DNA of 52,411 bases from Bacillota bacterium (GCA_023439125.1 JAEXOU010000002.1:1-52411), one strand, 5' to 3'. Shown: positions 9,446 to 20,223, numbered from the stretch's first letter. Notes: generated by a model not told the origin, from the letters alone. Numbers and translations: made by a program.

Positions 9446-9585
9446 TTGCAATTTTTTCAAAAATATGGTAGAATTTAGTCGTATTATGTCGAAATTACAT
9501 AATAAGTGGTGCTGTATGGCATTAACGAAGAATATGGTATTCCATTCGTAATTATATGGAATATAGCTTAGAAAGGAGAATGAAA
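9446..9585 (+). promoter_or_regulatory. Promoter and structured 5' leader of the giant surface protein gene
   Basis: TTGCAA (9446-9451), a 17-base spacer and TAGAAT (9469-9474) form a good vegetative promoter. The leader can form two hairpins: ATTATGT/ACATAAT (9483-9489 with 9497-9503) and ACGAA...TTCGT (9525-9529 with 9545-9549, with AATA/TATT inside). Upstream, between the terminator and the promoter, there is only a weak stem (9373-9380 with 9396-9403). No known riboswitch was recognised. Confidence 0.6.
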
Positions 9586-12500
9586 GTGAAGAAATGGATA
9601 TTTAGTAAAGCGATAGCCGTATTGGCATTGCTAATAATCTGCAGTACAGCATTTGCCTTTAATCCAATGACGGTTTATGCTGAGTCAATAGCTATAAATG
9701 GGGTACATACATTTTATGATTCAAGTTTTACTTATAATGGCGGTGATACAGCTACTAGTAATGATGGATATTTTCTATTAAAAGGATCAAAATATAAATT
9801 GAATTCTGATGAGGTTTCTGCATGGATTGATGATGGTGATTGCACTTCAGAAGAAACTGTTTATTTTGAAGTATCTAGTTTTGGGAGTCTTGGGAGTTTT
9901 ATTTTAGACTCTGTTGATTTAGGAGAGTATACGGATGGAGTATTTAATAATGTATATATTGAAGGGTATGCAAATGGTAGAAAGATATATACCACAGCAT
10001 CTTATTCAAATCCTAAAGATGGTATAGCAGTACCTAATTTTTCTCTTGATTTTACTGAGGCTGAAGGTAAAACAATCGATGCTTTTAGAATCTATTATAC
10101 AAGGGGAGCTGGGTTAGGGTTTGCTCATTCTGATTTTAATATATACAGCTTTACTATAAGTAGTGCATCTACAGAACCAGTACCTGACACAATAGCTCCT
10201 AATCCAGTAACAAATGTAACATGTACAGATAATGATACTACATCAGGAGTAGATGGAAGGGACTTTACAGTAGGATTTGATGATTCAACAGACGATTCAA
10301 TAGATGTATCAAGTTATGACATTTACATATATAAGGATGGAGAAGAACCTGCTGATAAAGGAGCAATGGATTTGCTATCAGCAAGCAACAAGGTGGCTAT
10401 AAAAACAATAAACAGGACTAGTGGAGATGACGGAGCAGATACAAGTCTTGGTAGCGGAGTAATCACAGACAGCAAGGGGCAACAGTTGACTGCCGGAGAC
10501 TATTGGGTAATTATAACTGCAAAAGATTCAGCAGGAAACTATAGTTTTGCTAAAACAGCAGTTAAGACTTCTGTAGCGAATGATACATCAGTAACCCTAA
10601 GTGTATTAAATAGTACATTGGATGAAAATACAGGGGCTACAACAATAGAAGCTACATTATCCGGTGCATTAAGCCAAGATGTAACAGTCAATCTTGGTTT
10701 TTCAGGAACAGCTTTAGATGGAACAGATTATATAGCATCAGATAACAAAATAGTTATACAAGCAGGAGAAACTACTGGTTCTATTACTTTAACAAGTAAA
10801 GATGATTCTGATTACGAATTAGACGAAACCATAATTGTAGATATTACAAGTGTAACAGGGGCAGCAGAAAATGGAACACAACAGGTTACTGTTACAATTA
10901 CAGATAATGATGCAGAACCTAAAGTTACATTGAGCGCAAACAAGACGTCATTCTCTGAAGCATTAGAAACTAATCAGGTGACCGCTACACTGTCCAATAA
11001 ATCTTATCAGGATATAACAGTAGAGTTTGGTTTTACAGGAACAGCAGTTAATGGAACCGATTATTCTGTCACTCCAGTAAACTCTCCTGTTACAATAGTT
11101 ATACCTGCAGGAAGCCTGTCAGGAAGTTTGACTCTTAGGGCGATAAATGATGATACATATGAAGGCGATGAACCTTTTTCCGTGGAAATAACAAATGTAA
11201 CAAATGCAACAGAAGATGGAGAACAGAAGGTTGATTTATCAATTATTGATAACGAGACAGCTCCATCGGTAACTCTAAGTGTATCAACGAGTGCTTTTCC
11301 AGAAAAAGGGGGAACAGCAACAGTAACAGCAACACTATCAAACAGGTCATATGAAGATGTTACTGTAAATCTCAATTTTACAGGAACAGCAACAGGGACA
11401 GATACAGGGACAGATACAGATATAGATTATACAGCATCAACTACTACACTAACGATACCTGCAGGAAGTTTGTCAGGAAGTCTAACTCTTGAGGCGCGAG
11501 ATGATGATTCAGATGAATACCCTTTATATGAAGGCGATGAAACCGTTATTGTAGATATAGACAGTGTGACAAATGGATCAGAAGATGGAATACAGCAGGT
11601 CATAGCAACCATTACCGATGATGAATCGATACCTGTCGTAGAATTGAGTATATCTGCTCCAAGCCTAGCGGAGAACGGAGGATATGTAATTGTAAGAGGT
11701 ACTTTATCAGGCAGATCAAGCAAGGATGTAACTGTATATGTGAACTTTTTAGGAACAGCTACCAAAGACAGTGATTATAAATCCACTGTAAATTATATAA
11801 ACATATCGGCAGGAAGTGATTCAAATACATGTAAAATTACAGGTCTGGATGATACTGCATATGAATTACCTGAGACGGTTATAGTATCCATTTCAAATGT
11901 GTCAGGTGGAGTAGTGGGTGCTACACAACAGGTTAGTGCTACGATAACAGATAATGATGTAGCACCTAAAGTTACATTGAGCTCAGACAAGACATCGCTC
12001 TCGGAAGCATTAGGAACTGATGAGGTGAAGGTAACCGCTACACTGTCCAATAAATCTTATCAGGATGTAACAGTAGAGATTGGTTTGACAGGAACAGCAA
12101 TTGCTGAAATAGATTATTCAGTCACTCCTGTAAACTCTCCTGTCACAATAGTTATACCTGCTGGAAGTTTTACAGGTACTTTAACTCTTACCGTATTAAA
12201 TGACGCTTTATATGAAGGCGATGAACCTTTTTCTGTGGAAATATTAAATGTAACAAATGGAACGGAAGATGGAACTCAGAAGGTTGATTTATCAGTTGCT
12301 GATAACGAAACAGCTCCATTGGTAACGCTAAGTGTGGCACCGATTGCTTTTTCAGAAAGTGGTGGAACAGCAACAGTAACAGCAACACTATCAAATATGT
12401 CATACCAAGCTGTTACTGTTGACCTTAGTTTCACAGGAACAGCAACAGAAACAGATTATACAGCATCAGGTACTACAATAACTATACCAGCAGGAAGCTA

Positions 12501-15500
12501 TTCAAATTCGATTACATTGACAGGTAAGAATGACACTGACTATGAAGGCGATGAAACTATTATTGGAGATATATCCAGTGTAACAAATGGAACAGAAAAT
12601 GGAACACAGCAGGTAACAACAACCATTACCGATGATGATCCAGCACCGTCAGTGACGTTGAGTATAGCGGATAGCACATTGGCAGAAGATGGAGGAGTTG
12701 CTACAATAACAGGTACATTATCTGGGCTATCAACAAATGAGACAAAAATTGAACTTAGCTTTTCTGGTACAGCAAGTACTACAGACTATAATAAATCATT
12801 AGGTGGCGTAATTATTATACCAGCAGGTAGCCTTTCAGGTACCTTGACCCTTACTGGTATCGATGATGTAACAGATGAAGAAGATGAAACAATTATTGTA
12901 AAAATTACAAATATAACAGGTGCAACAGAAAACGGTACACAGCAGCTAACAGCAACCATTACTGATGATGATGCTGAACCAACAATATCAATTGCCGGTG
13001 CCACAGTTGCAGAAGGGGATTCAGGAACAGCAAATCATGTTTATACTGTAAAACTGTCTCAAGCAAGTGGTAAAACAGTTACAGTAGATTGTGCAACGAA
13101 AGATGGGACAGCAACTATTGCTGATAATGATTATACGGCTAAAACAACAACATTGACCTTCAATCCGGGAGAAACAATCAAAACATTTACAGTATTAGTA
13201 AATGGTGATACTGTGTTAGAAGCAAATGAAACAGTTTTAGTAAAACTGTCTAATCCTACTAATGCATCAATAACTGCAGGAGAGGATACAGGCATAGGAA
13301 CAATTACAAATGATGACACATCATCAATATCAATAAATGATGTATCAGTAGCAGAGGATTCAGCAAGCATGAACTTTACGGTAATCCTCAGTAAACCAAG
13401 TACTTGTAATGTGACAGTAGATTATGCAACTTCTTCAGGTACGGCGACAGCAGGAACTGACTACATAACAAACAATGGCACAATAACCTTTGCACCAGGA
13501 GAGACTTCAAAGACTCTTACAATAGTAATAAATGCAGACTTAATTGATGAAGAAGACGAAACCCTTTATGTGGATTTGTCTGGTGCTATAAGTGGTATAA
13601 TTATTACAGATGCACAGGGAATTGGAACAATAACTGATGATGATGCAGCACCAACGATATCAATTGGTGATGCTACAGTTACAGAAGGCAATTCAGGTAC
13701 AACAAATGCTGAATTTACAGTATCATTGTCAGCTGCAAGCGGGAAAACGATCACTGTAAATTATGCTACAGCAAATGGAACGGCGATTGCAGGAACAGAT
13801 TATACCTCAAAGAACGAAAACTTGATTTTCAATCCTGGGGAAACAAGAAAAATAATAAGCATACAGGTATCTGGTAATACACTCGATGAAGATGATAAGA
13901 GTTTTCAAGTTAACCTTTCTGGAGCTTCCAATGCGACTATATTAGATGCATCAGCATTGGGTACAATTACTGATGATGATGATGCACCAACAATATCAAT
14001 TGGTGTTGCTACAGTTAAAGAGGGAGATGTAGGAACTGCAAATCTTGTTTATACTGTAACACTGACTAAAGCAAGTGGTAAAACAGTTACAGTAGATTGT
14101 GCAACGCAAGATGGAACAGCAACTATTGCTGATCATGATTATACGGCTAAAACAACAACATTGATCTTCAATCCAGGGGAAACAAGCAAAACAATTACAG
14201 TATTAGTAAATGGTGATACTGTGTTAGAAGTAGATGAAACAGTATTAGTAATATTGTCGAATCCTACTAATGCATCATTTGCAGCAGGGCACAATACAGG
14301 TACTGGAACAATTACAAATGATGATAAACCTGTCATTGAAGTTTATGGAAATAGTGAAAAGATTGCAAATAATGATACTACACCTTCAATTACAGATTAC
14401 ACTGACTTTGGAAGCATTAAAGTTGAAGGTGAACCAGTAATCAGGGAATTTACAATAAAAAATAATGGAAATACCACATTAGTTTTGTCAGGAACGTCAC
14501 CATACATAACAGTATCAGGTGAAAATGCAATAGATTTTTCAGTTGTAACAGGTCCAGCTATCTCTTTAAAGAATGGTGAAACTACAAGCTTTTCAGTAAA
14601 ATTTGATCCTAGTTCATCTGGCAAAAAAACTGCAAAGATAATTATTGCTAATAATGATGATAGTAACAATCCTTTTATATTTGATATTCAAGGAGAAGGT
14701 ACAACACCACCAACATCACCAACGCCACCAATATCAACACCAACACCTACACCTACACCTACACAAGGCGACAATAAGATAGACGTAATCTTTGGGGATG
14801 ATACTCAGAAGGCTGCAACCGCTAAGATATCTGAAAAAGATGGTATAAAAACAACGGTTGTAACATTCGATGATGTAGCAGTAAATGAGAACCTTGATAA
14901 GATGGGTGAAAATAAGCCAAATGAGAAAACCAATACAATCAAAATTTCTGTAAGTAACAATTCGGATATTGTAATAGGACAGCTTAACGGACAGACTGTG
15001 AAGAATATGCAAGATAGAGATGTAATTCTTGAGATTAAAACTGATAATGCTATTTATACGATTCCTGCAAAGGATATTAATATTGATAGCGTTTCGAAAG
15101 ATATTGGAAGTCAGATTAAGTTACAAGATATCAAAGTAAATATCAGTATTTCTAAATCAACAAAGGAGACAGAAGCAATAGTCGAAAATTCAGCAAGAAA
15201 GAATAATTACCAGTTGGTAGTTAAGCCAGTTGATTTTGAAATAACTTGTACAAGCGGTAGCAAAACTATTAATCTCTTTAAATTTAATAATTACGTTGAG
15301 AGAACAGTGATTTTACCAGAGGGAATTGATGGTAAGAGAATAACTACAGGTGTATTACTTAATAAGGACGGCACCTTCTCACATGTTCCTACAGCAGTAA
15401 AATTAGTTGATGGAAAATATTATGCTAAGATCAACAGTCTTACGAATAGCACCTATACCTTAATCTGGAATCCAGTAACATTTAAGGATGCAAAAAAACA

Positions 15501-16041
15501 TTGGTCAAAGAATTATGTAAATAGTGTTGGTTCAAGACTGATTGATGATGGGGTAGGAAATTCGAATTTTGCTCCTAACAGAGCTATTACCAGAGCAGAA
15601 CTTGCTTCCATGATCGTAAAAGCACTTGGACTAAAAGGAACAAACTTTGAAGAAAAGTTTAAGGATGTAAAAACGAGCGATCCTTCTTATTACTATATTT
15701 ATACTGTATATGAATATGGTATTATGGGTGGATACTCCAATGGAAATTTCGGACCAGAAGACTTAGTTACTAGAGAACAAGCAATGAGAATTCTTGTAAA
15801 AGCTATGGATGTAGCAGGCGTGGATGTCAAAGTATCCAAAACTGATATAGAAAAACAACTAGTGCAATTTAAGGATTCTAGTAAAATTTCATCAGGAGCA
15901 AGAAAGGCAGCAGCAATCTGTGTTAAAAATGGCATTTTTGCTGGAAACAAGCAAGGCTCCCTTAATCCAAAGGGAAATCTTACCAGGGGAGAAAGTGCTA
16001 CTGTTATTATAAAGCTTTTGAAGAAGGCTGGATTAATCTAG
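9586..16041 (+). CDS. Giant Calx-beta repeat surface protein with SLH anchor
   Basis: Secreted, S-layer-anchored protein, 2,151 residues from GTG 9586. AGGAG lies seven bases before this GTG; it is one base from the ATG at 9580 and after the ATG at 9556. A signal peptide (ALLIICSTAFA region) leads to an uncharacterised N-terminal domain (about 38-192) and a fibronectin/Big-like domain (about 198-335). About eleven Calx-beta-type repeats follow (about 335-1582), with GTATxxTDY, IPAGSxSGxLTL and TITDDD motifs that would bind calcium. An ASPM/choice-of-anchor-like beta domain (about 1583-1705), a Pro/Thr linker, a conserved domain and three SLH motifs (about 1965-2150) complete it. It is likely an adhesin or structural fibre. 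No enzymatic domain is visible. Confidence 0.9.
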   Translation: MKKWIFSKAIAVLALLIICSTAFAFNPMTVYAESIAINGVHTFYDSSFTYNGGDTATSNDGYFLLKGSKYKLNSDEVSAWIDDGDCTSEETVYFEVSSFGSLGSFILDSVDLGEYTDGVFNNVYIEGYANGRKIYTTASYSNPKDGIAVPNFSLDFTEAEGKTIDAFRIYYTRGAGLGFAHSDFNIYSFTISSASTEPVPDTIAPNPVTNVTCTDNDTTSGVDGRDFTVGFDDSTDDSIDVSSYDIYIYKDGEEPADKGAMDLLSASNKVAIKTINRTSGDDGADTSLGSGVITDSKGQQLTAGDYWVIITAKDSAGNYSFAKTAVKTSVANDTSVTLSVLNSTLDENTGATTIEATLSGALSQDVTVNLGFSGTALDGTDYIASDNKIVIQAGETTGSITLTSKDDSDYELDETIIVDITSVTGAAENGTQQVTVTITDNDAEPKVTLSANKTSFSEALETNQVTATLSNKSYQDITVEFGFTGTAVNGTDYSVTPVNSPVTIVIPAGSLSGSLTLRAINDDTYEGDEPFSVEITNVTNATEDGEQKVDLSIIDNETAPSVTLSVSTSAFPEKGGTATVTATLSNRSYEDVTVNLNFTGTATGTDTGTDTDIDYTASTTTLTIPAGSLSGSLTLEARDDDSDEYPLYEGDETVIVDIDSVTNGSEDGIQQVIATITDDESIPVVELSISAPSLAENGGYVIVRGTLSGRSSKDVTVYVNFLGTATKDSDYKSTVNYINISAGSDSNTCKITGLDDTAYELPETVIVSISNVSGGVVGATQQVSATITDNDVAPKVTLSSDKTSLSEALGTDEVKVTATLSNKSYQDVTVEIGLTGTAIAEIDYSVTPVNSPVTIVIPAGSFTGTLTLTVLNDALYEGDEPFSVEILNVTNGTEDGTQKVDLSVADNETAPLVTLSVAPIAFSESGGTATVTATLSNMSYQAVTVDLSFTGTATETDYTASGTTITIPAGSYSNSITLTGKNDTDYEGDETIIGDISSVTNGTENGTQQVTTTITDDDPAPSVTLSIADSTLAEDGGVATITGTLSGLSTNETKIELSFSGTASTTDYNKSLGGVIIIPAGSLSGTLTLTGIDDVTDEEDETIIVKITNITGATENGTQQLTATITDDDAEPTISIAGATVAEGDSGTANHVYTVKLSQASGKTVTVDCATKDGTATIADNDYTAKTTTLTFNPGETIKTFTVLVNGDTVLEANETVLVKLSNPTNASITAGEDTGIGTITNDDTSSISINDVSVAEDSASMNFTVILSKPSTCNVTVDYATSSGTATAGTDYITNNGTITFAPGETSKTLTIVINADLIDEEDETLYVDLSGAISGIIITDAQGIGTITDDDAAPTISIGDATVTEGNSGTTNAEFTVSLSAASGKTITVNYATANGTAIAGTDYTSKNENLIFNPGETRKIISIQVSGNTLDEDDKSFQVNLSGASNATILDASALGTITDDDDAPTISIGVATVKEGDVGTANLVYTVTLTKASGKTVTVDCATQDGTATIADHDYTAKTTTLIFNPGETSKTITVLVNGDTVLEVDETVLVILSNPTNASFAAGHNTGTGTITNDDKPVIEVYGNSEKIANNDTTPSITDYTDFGSIKVEGEPVIREFTIKNNGNTTLVLSGTSPYITVSGENAIDFSVVTGPAISLKNGETTSFSVKFDPSSSGKKTAKIIIANNDDSNNPFIFDIQGEGTTPPTSPTPPISTPTPTPTPTQGDNKIDVIFGDDTQKAATAKISEKDGIKTTVVTFDDVAVNENLDKMGENKPNEKTNTIKISVSNNSDIVIGQLNGQTVKNMQDRDVILEIKTDNAIYTIPAKDINIDSVSKDIGSQIKLQDIKVNISISKSTKETEAIVENSARKNNYQLVVKPVDFEITCTSGSKTINLFKFNNYVERTVILPEGIDGKRITTGVLLNKDGTFSHVPTAVKLVDGKYYAKINSLTNSTYTLIWNPVTFKDAKKHWSKNYVNSVGSRLIDDGVGNSNFAPNRAITRAELASMIVKALGLKGTNFEEKFKDVKTSDPSYYYIYTVYEYGIMGGYSNGNFGPEDLVTREQAMRILVKAMDVAGVDVKVSKTDIEKQLVQFKDSSKISSGARKAAAICVKNGIFAGNKQGSLNPKGNLTRGESATVIIKLLKKAGLI
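10590..14330 (+). repeat. Tandem Calx-beta coding repeats, with block duplication
   Basis: Roughly eleven repeats of about 110 codons. DNA similarity is uneven. The repeat starting near 10,920 closely matches the one near 11,970, and the next ones (near 11,270 and 12,320) also match each other, which suggests duplication of a multi-repeat block. Repeats near 12,990 and 14,000 are nearly identical over long stretches, for example at 13,070-13,200 and 14,080-14,220. Confidence 0.8.
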
Positions 16042-16116
16042 GATATTGGTTGTACGAAGCAACGTTCAATGAATTATCATGAATGACACAGGTTAGTTTT
16101 AATTAAAAAAGATATG

Positions 16117-16164
16117 ACAAGCACAATCCCCCTTGAATTCATTTTAGAATTCAAGGGGGATTGT
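16117..16164 (+). repeat. Perfect 18-bp hairpin, copy 1 of a repeated stem-loop
   Basis: ACAATCCCCCTTGAATTC (16123-16140) and its exact reverse complement (16147-16164) flank the loop ATTTTA. The left arm and the bases before it (TGACAAGCACAATCCCCC) recur at about 21,535, and the right arm recurs at 21,584-21,599. There is no following T-run. It may terminate the upstream surface-protein gene, but the recurrence suggests a mobile or duplicated leader element. Confidence 0.75.
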
Positions 16165-16258
16165 CTATGTTTTACAACTCAGAGTATATTGTGATAAAAT
16201 GAAAAATAAGATAGTCACTTAAGAAATGCATAGTTGCTTTATTAGTGGAAGGAGAGAT

Positions 16259-18049
16259 ATGCAAAAATACAAATTTAAGAACAAAAAATATACCTATTGG
16301 GATTCATTGAGATTATCAATTAAAAGTTCACCAGTTATTACAATCGTTTATATTGTAATGTCACTTATCGCTGCAATTTTGCCTACATATCAAGTAATTG
16401 TAAATGCCAGGTTTATTGATGGTGCAATTGGCCTGTTTCAAAAGGAAGTCACGAGAACGCATGTATATAGCTCTTTGGCCATCGTTATATTGATTATTGC
16501 ATATCAGTGGATGATTGAACCAGTAAAGGTTTATCTGTCCAAGAAGATGGAGAAGACTCTCAGAGTTAATGTTAGAAGTGCATTTGTTGAAAAATGTTCG
16601 AAATTAGAATTTCGTTATATTGAAAATACGAGCAGCATGGATTTAATCAAACGAGTTTCCGAAAATATGGAGACAAAGATAATGGATGGATTTGTTAATC
16701 TTCTAAATCTTTTGTCGATTGTAATTACCATCGCTGGATTATTGATTGTATTAATGTCGGAGATTGCAGGGGTTACATTTATTATTATAGCAGTAGCGAT
16801 TCCACTGCTTTATCTTGCATTTATTAGTGGAAAGGCTACTTATGAAGCAAATAAGGAGATTACCAAGTATCAGAGAAAATTTAAATATCTGTCTCAGGTA
16901 ATGCTAGATCGTGAAGCCGTTGATGAAAGAACACTTTTCGATTACAATCCTATGCTAAATGAAAAGTGGTTCGAGCAATATGAGATTTCTCGGAAAATGG
17001 AAACAAAGACACGTGCAAAATGGTTTATTAAATTAAAATCTGGAAGCCTAATTACTGCGCTTCTGTGTATTTTTATTGCGACAGTACTGATTAATCCTGT
17101 AGTTACTGGTGTGATTACAATTGGTATGTTTTTCTCTTTAATTAATGCCACCTTTGATTTGGTACATACGATGTCGTGGTCATTAACAAGATTAATTGAA
17201 GCTGTTTCGACACATATGGAGTATCTTAAGGAACTTACAATCTTTGCACAAATGGATCAAAAAGATGATGCAGATGCCAAACCAGCAGGGGGAATGCAGT
17301 TTGAACGTTTGGAGTTTAGAGGAGTTTCATTTAGATACCCAGGAACTGAAAAATATATTTTACATAATCTGACTCTTAAGATAGAGAATGGTAAGCATTA
17401 TGCTTTTGTTGGTGCCAATGGAGCAGGAAAGACTACAATAGCTAAACTACTTACGGGATTATACAGAGAATATGAAGGCGAAATATTGATCAATGAAAAA
17501 GAGTTAAGGGAGTATTCGGCTGCAGAATTAAAGTATTTTTTCTCTGTTGTATATCAGGATTTTGCGAAATATTCGGTATCTATATGGGATAACATTGCTT
17601 TAGGAAATATTAATCAGGTAAAGGAAGAGACAATTCAAACAGCAATATCTTCGCTAAAGCTGGATGAGGTAATTAATAAGTTGCCAGAAGGAGCTAATAC
17701 CTTACTTGGTAAATTAAAGCAGGATGGTAAAGATCTTTCAGGTGGTGAATGGCAGAGAATTGCGCTTGCGCGATGCTTTGTAAGCGAGGCACCAATCAGA
17801 GTTCTTGATGAACCTACTGCTGCGCTTGACCCAATAGCAGAAAGTAATTTGTACAGTGAGTTCGAAAAATTATGTAAAGGACGTACCACACTTTTCTTTA
17901 GCCACCGACTTGGGTCTATTAAGCTTGCTAATTACATTTATGTAATTCAGGATGGACATGTAGAGGAAGAAGGGACCCATGATCAGTTGATGAATAACAG
18001 GGCATTATACTACACCATGTATGACAATCAGAGGAGGTGGTATGAGTGA
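16259..18049 (+). CDS. ABC exporter half-transporter (permease-ATPase fusion), first subunit
   Basis: 596 residues from ATG 16259, preceded by GGAAGGAG; the frame is open from 16226. It has six predicted membrane helices in the first ~330 residues. The nucleotide-binding domain has Walker A GANGAGKTT (385-393), signature LSGGE (493-497), Walker B RVLDEPTAALD and an H-loop SHRLGS. The stop overlaps the start of the next gene by four bases, so the two are translationally coupled and probably form a heterodimer. No C39 domain is present. The substrate is unknown. Proteins of this type beside peptide or surface-protein genes often export peptides or lipids. Confidence 0.88.
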   Translation: MQKYKFKNKKYTYWDSLRLSIKSSPVITIVYIVMSLIAAILPTYQVIVNARFIDGAIGLFQKEVTRTHVYSSLAIVILIIAYQWMIEPVKVYLSKKMEKTLRVNVRSAFVEKCSKLEFRYIENTSSMDLIKRVSENMETKIMDGFVNLLNLLSIVITIAGLLIVLMSEIAGVTFIIIAVAIPLLYLAFISGKATYEANKEITKYQRKFKYLSQVMLDREAVDERTLFDYNPMLNEKWFEQYEISRKMETKTRAKWFIKLKSGSLITALLCIFIATVLINPVVTGVITIGMFFSLINATFDLVHTMSWSLTRLIEAVSTHMEYLKELTIFAQMDQKDDADAKPAGGMQFERLEFRGVSFRYPGTEKYILHNLTLKIENGKHYAFVGANGAGKTTIAKLLTGLYREYEGEILINEKELREYSAAELKYFFSVVYQDFAKYSVSIWDNIALGNINQVKEETIQTAISSLKLDEVINKLPEGANTLLGKLKQDGKDLSGGEWQRIALARCFVSEAPIRVLDEPTAALDPIAESNLYSEFEKLCKGRTTLFFSHRLGSIKLANYIYVIQDGHVEEEGTHDQLMNNRALYYTMYDNQRRWYE

Positions 18050-19839
18050 AAACAGACAGAATCAATTCCGTCAAAATATTGAAAAGGATTGTCCCTATGG
18101 TATATCAATCATCGCCTATTTTCTTTTGGTTGTTTTCCATCATTACAATATTCCATGGATTGTCGTGGGCGGTTAAGGTATTTTTCCTTCAAGTATTTTA
18201 TGATACTACTAGTAATGTAATCAATCATAACGGCAATGTAAATTCCATCTATATGACTCTTGTATTGTATGGAGTTGTTATTATACTTGCTGAAGTTTTG
18301 AATGGAGCTAACAATTTTTTATATCTTCCATTTAATCAGAAATGTATCGGAAAACTCATGCAAAGAGTGCATCTTAAGGTCGCAAAGATTCCTGCAACAG
18401 AATATGAGAATGCGAATACATTAGATATGATTAATAAAGCTGAGCAGGGAATTAATCATATCTTCGGAATGGTGTTCTCCTTTGTTATGATGTCAGCATT
18501 CTTCTTACCATATGTTTTGTTTATGGCAATTTGGTTATTTACCATCAAGCCTGTACTTGCGGTTGTTATTGTTATCTCAATGCTTCCTTGCCTTTTAACC
18601 AAACTATTGCAGACTGGAATGTATGCAAAACTTGAGGATGAAGTTGCACTCATCAGAAGATCCTTTGATTATTATGAGAGTTGCATTTGTACAAAAGAAT
18701 ATTTTAAGGAAACAAGAATTTTAGGAGTAACAACATATTTTAAGAGTTTATATCGCGATTCTATGATTCTGTTAAATAAGAAAAGCTTAAAGGTTGACAA
18801 ACGTGCTTGTTGTCTCGACCTCATTGGAAAATTAATCGGTTTGTTGGGATACTTCATTGTATTAATCATTTTTGTTCAGGCTCTTCTTACTGGGGATATT
18901 TCAGTAGGTGCGTTTGCAGCAATCTTCACAGCAATTGCCAAAATGCAGGAGATGGTGGCTAGTCTAATCGGAATCATAGGTGATATAGGTCAAAATAGTG
19001 GTTCAATCAATAATCTCCTGAATTTCCTAGCTATGCCTGAAGCTCAAGGAACTGAAGATTTGGATGGCTTTAAAGATAGTATTGAGTTAAAAGATGTTTC
19101 TTTTGCTTATCCTGGTTCGAATAAAAATTCACTGAATCAACTGAACCTAAAGATACATAAGGGAGAGACAATTGCAATTGTCGGACAGAACGGAGCAGGA
19201 AAATCAACGCTGGTAAGACTTTTAATCGGAATATATAAGCCTACTGCGGGACAGGTTCTCATTGATGGAAATGATACAAGGATTATCTCAGACAAGAGTC
19301 TTTATCGAGTTATGTCGGGAGTATTTCAAAAGTTCCAAAGATACCAGATGTCATTAAGAGAAAACGTCATGATGAGTGAGCCGTATTCCAAACGAAGTGA
19401 AGAAGAAATTCGAAGCGTATTAGCCAAAGCTGATGTGGATATTGAATCCAGATCATATGTAGATGGAATCGATACGATGCTTTCTCGTGAGTTCGACGGA
19501 GTGGATCTATCAGGCGGTCAGTGGCAGAGAGTTGCGATTGCCAGAGGATTGAATCGTGCAAGTGATATCATCGTGCTCGATGAGCCAACTGCGGCAATTG
19601 ATCCGATTGAAGAAACAAACATTTATAAGAAATTTTCAGAAATATCTGATGAGAGAACGTCAATTTTAGTTACTCACCAATTAGGAAGCGCACGAATAGC
19701 CGATCGTATCATTGTTATGGATAAAGGCAACATTGTTGAAATGGGAGATCATAACACATTAATGCAGAATCAAGGTGTATATTACAGCTTATTTATGTCT
19801 CAGGCACAGTGGTATGAGAAAAGCGAGGGGAACGGCTAA
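18046..19839 (+). CDS. ABC exporter half-transporter (permease-ATPase fusion), second subunit
   Basis: 597 residues from GTG 18046, with GGAGG inside the end of the upstream gene. The membrane domain spans about 20-320. Walker A is GQNGAGKST (starting at 380), the signature is LSGGQ, Walker B reads IIVLDEPTAAIDP and the H-loop THQLGSARIADR. It shares the ABC half-transporter layout with the preceding subunit, consistent with an ancient duplication. The gene is followed at once by decayed reading frames that could be remnants of its former cargo or immunity genes. The exported substrate cannot be named from sequence. Confidence 0.87.
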   Translation: MKTDRINSVKILKRIVPMVYQSSPIFFWLFSIITIFHGLSWAVKVFFLQVFYDTTSNVINHNGNVNSIYMTLVLYGVVIILAEVLNGANNFLYLPFNQKCIGKLMQRVHLKVAKIPATEYENANTLDMINKAEQGINHIFGMVFSFVMMSAFFLPYVLFMAIWLFTIKPVLAVVIVISMLPCLLTKLLQTGMYAKLEDEVALIRRSFDYYESCICTKEYFKETRILGVTTYFKSLYRDSMILLNKKSLKVDKRACCLDLIGKLIGLLGYFIVLIIFVQALLTGDISVGAFAAIFTAIAKMQEMVASLIGIIGDIGQNSGSINNLLNFLAMPEAQGTEDLDGFKDSIELKDVSFAYPGSNKNSLNQLNLKIHKGETIAIVGQNGAGKSTLVRLLIGIYKPTAGQVLIDGNDTRIISDKSLYRVMSGVFQKFQRYQMSLRENVMMSEPYSKRSEEEIRSVLAKADVDIESRSYVDGIDTMLSREFDGVDLSGGQWQRVAIARGLNRASDIIVLDEPTAAIDPIEETNIYKKFSEISDERTSILVTHQLGSARIADRIIVMDKGNIVEMGDHNTLMQNQGVYYSLFMSQAQWYEKSEGNG

Positions 19840-19841
19840 GA

Positions 19842-20187
19842 AGCGTATATATTAGGGAAAATGAAATAAAGTTCTCTTTTACTCTGAAGAACAGAGAAGA
19901 TGAAGATTTTTTTAAGGAGAATGAACTACAGATGATGAAAGAAATCATTGATCGAGCCTGTAATTTCCTAAATAAGAATCCGAACGAATGGTATGATGTT
20001 AAGGCGAGAGGGTTTAAATTCAATAAATCAACAGATAATCTACCAGAGCATTTACGAATAATAATAAAACAATCAAAAGGTAGTAAAATAGGGGGAAAAT
20101 ACCTATTGTACCAAAACAAATAATGTAAGTGAAGGAATAGGAGCACCAGTAAGTCAGACAAAACATATGGGACAATATTTACGTTAA
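19842..20187 (+). pseudogene. Decayed gene remnant with frameshift
   Basis: One frame is open from within the end of the ABC gene to a stop at 20123. It lacks a well-placed start; the ATG at 19932 is 14 bases from the only AAGGAG. After the G/A run near 20,090-20,100 the next frame continues sensibly (about 20,095-20,187) and ends in QTKHMGQYLR. The combined reading looks like the C-terminal part of a ~115-residue or longer protein with one frameshift and a lost 5' end. No family was recognised. It could be a relic of a toxin, immunity or exported protein. A sequencing error could explain the frameshift, but not the missing start. Confidence 0.4.
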
Positions 20188-20223
20188 GAATAACACAACC
20201 AACAGGAGTTGGAAGGAGAAAGC

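Noticed and set aside
9361..9585. Cyclic-di-GMP riboswitch before the surface protein gene
   Set aside because: The most riboswitch-like bases lie upstream of the best promoter, and the conserved core could not be found.
10590..14330. CRISPR or other noncoding tandem array
   Set aside because: The repeats are about 330 bp, in one open frame and encode Calx-beta domains.
14734..15012. Minus-strand open frame over the Pro/Thr linker
   Set aside because: A shadow of low-complexity coding DNA with no ribosome site; likewise the other long minus-strand frames inside the repeat gene.
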